The notes under the pieces: generated by a model | Database searches by the model: none | What the model saw: only the letters and a program-made list of their open reading frames with translations | Told to the model about the DNA's origin: nothing | Position numbers and translations under genes: made by a program | In this document: positions 60,031 through 64,000 of the stretch, one piece after another | Layout of the letters: each line of letters opens with the position of its first letter | Numbering within the stretch: position 1 is the first letter of the stretch | Source: Monilinia fructicola | Lineage: Eukaryota > Ascomycota > Leotiomycetes > Helotiales > Sclerotiniaceae | Assembly (NCBI GenBank): GCA_008692225.1 | Contig: VICG01000004.1 | Coordinates: forward strand, 2,418,501 to 2,482,500 | Length of the DNA stretch: 64,000 nt | Direction of reading: 5' to 3'

Positions 60031-61187
60031 TTATCCTTCTATAACCTTCTTTCCAATCTCGAGGACACTCTCCAACTCCGCAGCATCAGCACGTCCTAAA
60101 CCACACTCTGATGCCACACCAAACTCTTCCACGAATTCACTCGCAGCTTTAATCCTTAATTTTGTTCCTTCCAGGTCTTTCTGATGCAAAAGACCCAAAT
60201 ATAACTCTGTATCATTCTTTTCCAAGTGTTTCAGAGGCTCAAAGTAACCGCGATCAATGCGATCTTTGGGTACAGGCATATGAATCCAGTTGACAGATCT
60301 TCTTTTTCTCGTTCCCAAGAAAATTTGATTCGCGATGTCTACCAATAAGGTCATGTCTTTGGGCTGTGTGAAGTGTTGATGTCCGAGATCACCGTAACAA
60401 AAATGGAAGCCCAATTCGACGGATGAATCTATGGTATTTGCTAGCTGAAGTACGCGGTTCACAATACTGTCCTTCAAGGCCATAATCCACTGGGACAATG
60501 AGTTAGTACCCATCTAATAGGGGAAAGTGGGGAGGTAACAGGTGTCATCTGAATCAAATTCGGCGTATGAGAATGTCAACGCGGAGAGAGACTAGAAACA
60601 TTAAATCAAAGACCCATCTATACGTACATGTGGCGGGGGTGACACGATTCCCTCAAGAAATGCAAACTCCACAGCAACATCCCATTGAATAGCCAAATCT
60701 TCTGCAGGAATCTCATCTTGGATGTGACGAACAGCTTTCAAAAAGCCTTTGTGTAAACTGGCTCAAGTGCTTCTTGATAAGCAGGCTCAATCGATACATG
60801 AAGAACATTGATGGGTGTAGGAAGCGAAACCTGAAACTTTACTCCCTGTGGAATAACACCGCCATCACGTAGTCTGCGAAATGTGGCATACGATTCGATA
60901 GCAGCATCATCATATCCAATAGGCATAAGCTGGATTTCCTCCGGGGCAATAGGGATCGGACCTGGATCCTTGGCTAGCGAGAAGTAAAGGGAGCGGACTA
61001 GGTAAGGGTATTTGTAGAAGACACTCCGTTGCCAAAGAACAAAATTTCCTCGATTACCGGGCTCGCCATCTGGAAGGCGCTTCAATTGAGATGGAAATGT
61101 GGTGCTGAGTGTGCGGAATATGGTAGGTGTGTCATGAAGACAAATGCTACCCACGAAGTGCACATTCTTTATAGAGGGAGATCCCAT
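60031..61187 (-). CDS. Cobalamin-independent methionine synthase (MetE)-like protein (one frameshift)
   Basis: UROD/MetE-like barrel protein, half the size of true MetE. Exons on the minus strand are 61187-60628 and 60489-60031 (339 residues after correction). The start MGSPSIKNVHFVGSICL leads to LKRLPDGEPGNRGNFVLWQ, VKFQVSLPTPINVLHVSIEP, then DLAIQWDVAVEFAFLEG, GFHFCYGDLGHQHFTQPKD, WIHMPVPKDR and the end VASECGLGRADAAELESVL. The His and Cys of FHFCYGD and the Cys of SECGLGR sit where MetE binds zinc. One T is missing from the run at 60740-60744 (A5 on plus): with T6 the frame continues FLKAVRHIQDEIPAED; without it translation stops at once. The 138-nt intron 60627-60490 could hide a tiny exon. 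Fungal homologues are of unknown function. Confidence 0.8.
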
Positions 61188-61522
61188 GTTAAAAGTCTCA
61201 CAACTAGTGCTGTTGAGAACGGAGTAACCAGGGAAGAGACTGTGATTATTCGAAACGATATCAAGGGACAACAGGAAGTAAGTGAGAAGAAATTGAAGCT
61301 GATTGTACAACTTTAGGAAAATGCGATCAATATCATGAGATTATCTCAAGTTGAACGACGAGTACCTTTCATTTATATCATTCCACGAACCAGATTCCCC
61401 TCGGATGCATATCAGGGAACGAAGGATTGCATGTACGCTAGTACATTTTGAGGTCGAAGTTAACCATTCACCTCACAATTCAAAACAAAATTTAACCAAA
61501 TAATTATGCCAAGATTGGGAAT
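61188..61522. other. Upstream region of the MetE-like gene
   Basis: 335 bp, no feature recognised beyond being the likely promoter. Confidence 0.4.
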
Positions 61523-61912
61523 ATGTACTCTATTCGCTCGTATTTCGACCAGTGCTACAACATGGGGTTTATGAATGGGATGTCGGGGGAGCTTTTGGTA
61601 AATTGGTTGGAGATGATGGGCGTCGTTGAAAGATTTCTAGATAGTATTCGATTTCCTCCTAATCCCACAACAAAGCCAGTCATGAGGTCTCCAATCAGTC
61701 TCCCTCATCCAACTCTATCCAATCCCCAAGCTTCAGACGTCACACCTCAGACCCACCAGCATGGCACAGCTTCAGCCCTGTCGAATCCTTTGCCGAAAGC
61801 TTTTAAATTGAGGATCCATCATCTTTACGAGCGCATCCCCTTACAGAAAATAAGACCGGGGCCATCTGGGTATGCACGCACCAATATGGTATGGTTGAGG
61901 GCTGGGAGCTGA
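61523..61912 (+). CDS. Hypothetical protein, weak support
   Basis: An intronless frame of 129 codons starting MYSIRSYFDQCYNMGFMNG, with a Pro/Ser/His-rich middle (PISLPHPTLSNPQASDV) and a short ending IRPGPSGYARTNMVW. It has an ATG and mixed composition but no domain. It could be a real small protein or chance. Confidence 0.25.
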   Translation: MYSIRSYFDQCYNMGFMNGMSGELLVNWLEMMGVVERFLDSIRFPPNPTTKPVMRSPISLPHPTLSNPQASDVTPQTHQHGTASALSNPLPKAFKLRIHHLYERIPLQKIRPGPSGYARTNMVWLRAGS

Positions 61913-63471
61913 ACAAGTTTCCAACGGTTAGTGGCTGGTGCGCTGGTGCTTGATGAGATGATTGATGGGTGTGTGAAGAAAAGAAAAATTGAATGATATA
62001 TGAAGAATTTGAAACATTAACTAACAATTTAGAGATCAGCAGGAGAAAAGACCTTTGGGGTCGCCGACTAAGTTTGTGCTTTAGGTAATTAGTTGATGGT
62101 TGTTTTGTGGCGATGTTATGGTGTATCTTTTCAGTTTAAACATTTAACTCGAAGGGAGGAAGGCTTCAAACAGTTTAACAAATATTAGCTGACCATGAGA
62201 AAATAACCTTACTGACAACAAGTAATGATAATTATGCATGTTTATATACACAGCCATTGTCGAAAAAATTTCGAAATCTAACCTAGCCCTGAATTTGAAT
62301 ATTCCCTACGGGGTGCATAAGGCACTCTTCGATATCATTTAATGTAATGTGATGTGACGTGACGTGATAAAACTCGAACATAATTTATCCTCGTCATCAC
62401 ACTCAACTAGCTCCACACAACAGGTAATTACAGATAAGACCAATTACCCATCAGCCATAGCACTCGAGTACAACCTTCACGACAGGCATCGCCCGAACTC
62501 CCCATTTAGACAAGATAGATGTAACCGGGGATGAGCATGGACACAGAACAATCCTACCAGTAACGCTGTGTACCGCGTAAACAAGTAGACGAATCCCCAG
62601 TCCCAGTCCCCATCGACATCACCATCACCAACCACTACCCTCATCACAAAACAGACACGAAAAGCGAGAGGCGAGGAGGCGGCGAATGTCAGAATGTCAG
62701 AATGTCAGAATGTCAGAATGTCAAAATGTTGCAAAGTGGAGAATATAAGATGGTTTCGTGATATTTACAGTACAGTACAGTACAATACAATACAATATGC
62801 ATATAGTTGATGCCGCTGCTGATGCGGCGCGGTACTGTGCGATTGATTAAATGACGAGGGAGGGGAAGGTTAACCTGCCTTACGTGAGCTGTGATACCAT
62901 GTACTCTGGTGGGGAAATATAAGCGCCGGAATGGAATGGAATGGTGATGCGGGGGGCGGGTGTGAGGCGGGTGTGAGGCGCGGGATTTGGGGCAGGGGGT
63001 TCTGTGTAAGGGGGTGAGGATGTGCTGGTGCTTGGTGTGCACTGTTTGTAGCGTGCGGGGATTGGGTTACCGCTGTGATGGGGATGCGGCACGGCGTGGG
63101 TGATGGGTTATCCAGAGGCTCCGGCTGAGAATGACGGGGGGATGAATCTAGATCTATTCCGAAAGCGGAGAGACATCCTCATTTTTGCACAAACGAAGCA
63201 TTGGACGGTGCGACAATCTCATCTCAGACTATGTGGGTTCGTGCCATCGACCTGGGTCTTGTCGTATGAGGATCTCCTTCTTGCGTTGCGATCAGCGGGT
63301 AGAGCATACAAGCACGTTAACAAAGCCCAAATTCAAAATTGGATTTATGCTTATATATATGCAAGCGTTATATACAACCAACACGCTTGTTATGCTGTGC
63401 TACGTGATCTTCACAGCCGGGAAAAAACGGTGTAGCTTAGATTTGCAGCTGACAAACGAGCAAACGAGTAC
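61913..63471. other. Intergenic region with short tandem repeats
   Basis: Contains GTGACGT repeats at 62345-62370, GAATGTCA octamers at 62684-62722, ACAGT/ACAAT pentamers at 62768-62795 and GGTGTGAGGCG repeats at 62958-62980. An open frame at 63100-63435 has no recognisable domain. Confidence 0.6.
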
Positions 63472-63988
63472 TTAAGATGAGCTCCAGGCAAACTTGACAG
63501 AAACACTTTTACTGGTGGTGTAGATAGTTTCTTGGGTGCTTCCGGATGGAACAGCGGCCGCGTAGAAGGTTGAGGAGCCGCCGTATGTAAGATAGCCGCC
63601 GGAAGACTAGATTTGTGTTAGTGAGGTTAGATTAAATGTTGGGGGTGGGAGGGGAGATAGGGGCATAGAAGGCTTACCCCAAAGACGGTAGAGACGCCGG
63701 AGCCGCAGCTAAATGTGGAACTCGAGATACCACATGTTCCCTTTGAGGTTGAGAGAGTGAATCCGGAGCCTGGGTATAGGAGTTAGTGGTTGGTCTTCAA
63801 TAAGCGGTATGTGCAGGGGATCAGGTGGAGCACGGATTCAAGACTCTAATTTTCACGTCGAGAACTGGACTTCGGACTATGTATGTAGCAAGACTCTTAG
63901 GGGGGGAAGGAGAGTATTGGAAAATGTCTTACCGGATGCAGTCGCAGTATATTTAGCACATGTGCCGGTAGTATACCATGTGCCCGCA
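63472..63988 (-). CDS. Secreted protein, probable RNase T2 C-terminal region (5' part outside window)
   Basis: Minus-strand exons 63988-63933, 63769-63678 and 63606-63472 form the 3' end of a gene that begins beyond the right edge; the intron acceptor at 63989 shows more exons upstream. The visible 94 residues are Gly/Ser/Thr-rich with paired Cys: AGTWYTTGTCAKYTATASGS, FTLSTSKGTCGISSSTFSCG, LTYGGSSTFYAAAVPSGST and the end SVKFAWSSS. This resembles the C-terminal accessory domain of fungal T2 ribonucleases from memory of that family, but the catalytic CAS motifs are not in the window, so the name is tentative. Confidence 0.45.
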
Positions 63989-64000
63989 CTAATCAAACAT

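Overview
The window is nuclear DNA of a filamentous ascomycete. Protein-coding genes carry short introns (about 44-210 nt) with GT..AG ends and CTRAY-type branch points. Intergenic DNA is full of microsatellites and AT-rich blocks. The gene set is typical of Pezizomycotina: LaeA-like methyltransferase, Mkk-type MAPKK, Tem1/Spg1 GTPase, CAND1. Protein style and gene content suggest Leotiomycetes, probably a Sclerotiniaceae-like fungus (Botrytis/Sclerotinia/Monilinia); this is inference and no database search was run.

Layout. 1-4.2 kb: divergent ribosomal protein genes uS8 (RPS22, cut by the left edge) and eS12 (RPS12), then a divergent pair of Par14/PIN4 parvulin and cysteine dioxygenase. 4.9-11.0 kb: PUS7 (TruD pseudouridine synthase) and an SRA-YDG domain protein, both on the minus strand. 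12.7-18.5 kb: an ABM-domain protein, a LaeA-like methyltransferase and an alpha/beta hydrolase, a small metabolism-like group. 19.3-21 kb: DEAD-box helicase DBP8. 21-25.3 kb: gene-poor, with an AT-rich island. 25.4-27 kb: MAPKK of the cell-wall-integrity type. 27-36 kb: repeat-rich and gene-poor, with one intact orphan methyltransferase, some possible gene relics and a degenerate TTAGGG tract. 36.2-41.7 kb: membrane-anchored S33/TAP-like hydrolase, HEM3 and GCV3. 43.5-44.6 kb: TEM1. 45.5-46 kb: a large TTATA array. 47-50.3 kb: a PLAC8 protein with a long repetitive Cys tail. 51.1-57.2 kb: a mitochondrial acidic protein and CAND1 from a divergent promoter. 57.9-61.2 kb: mitochondrial EF-Tu and a MetE-like protein. 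The right edge cuts a secreted RNase T2-like gene.

The housekeeping genes serve translation (uS8, eS12, EF-Tu, PUS7, DBP8), C1/sulfur/heme metabolism (GCV3, cysteine dioxygenase, HEM3, MetE-like) and signalling or cell cycle (MAPKK, Tem1, CAND1). They are not a co-functional cluster.

Two observations stand out. First, at least eight single-base indels lie in homopolymer runs of five otherwise good genes (DBP8, TEM1, PLAC8 gene, CAND1, MetE-like). This pattern looks like sequencing error rather than gene decay, so many translations from this assembly will be broken. Second, the PLAC8 protein has about a dozen degenerate repeats of an STP-x-QHRxxSC motif that I do not recognise from any described family.
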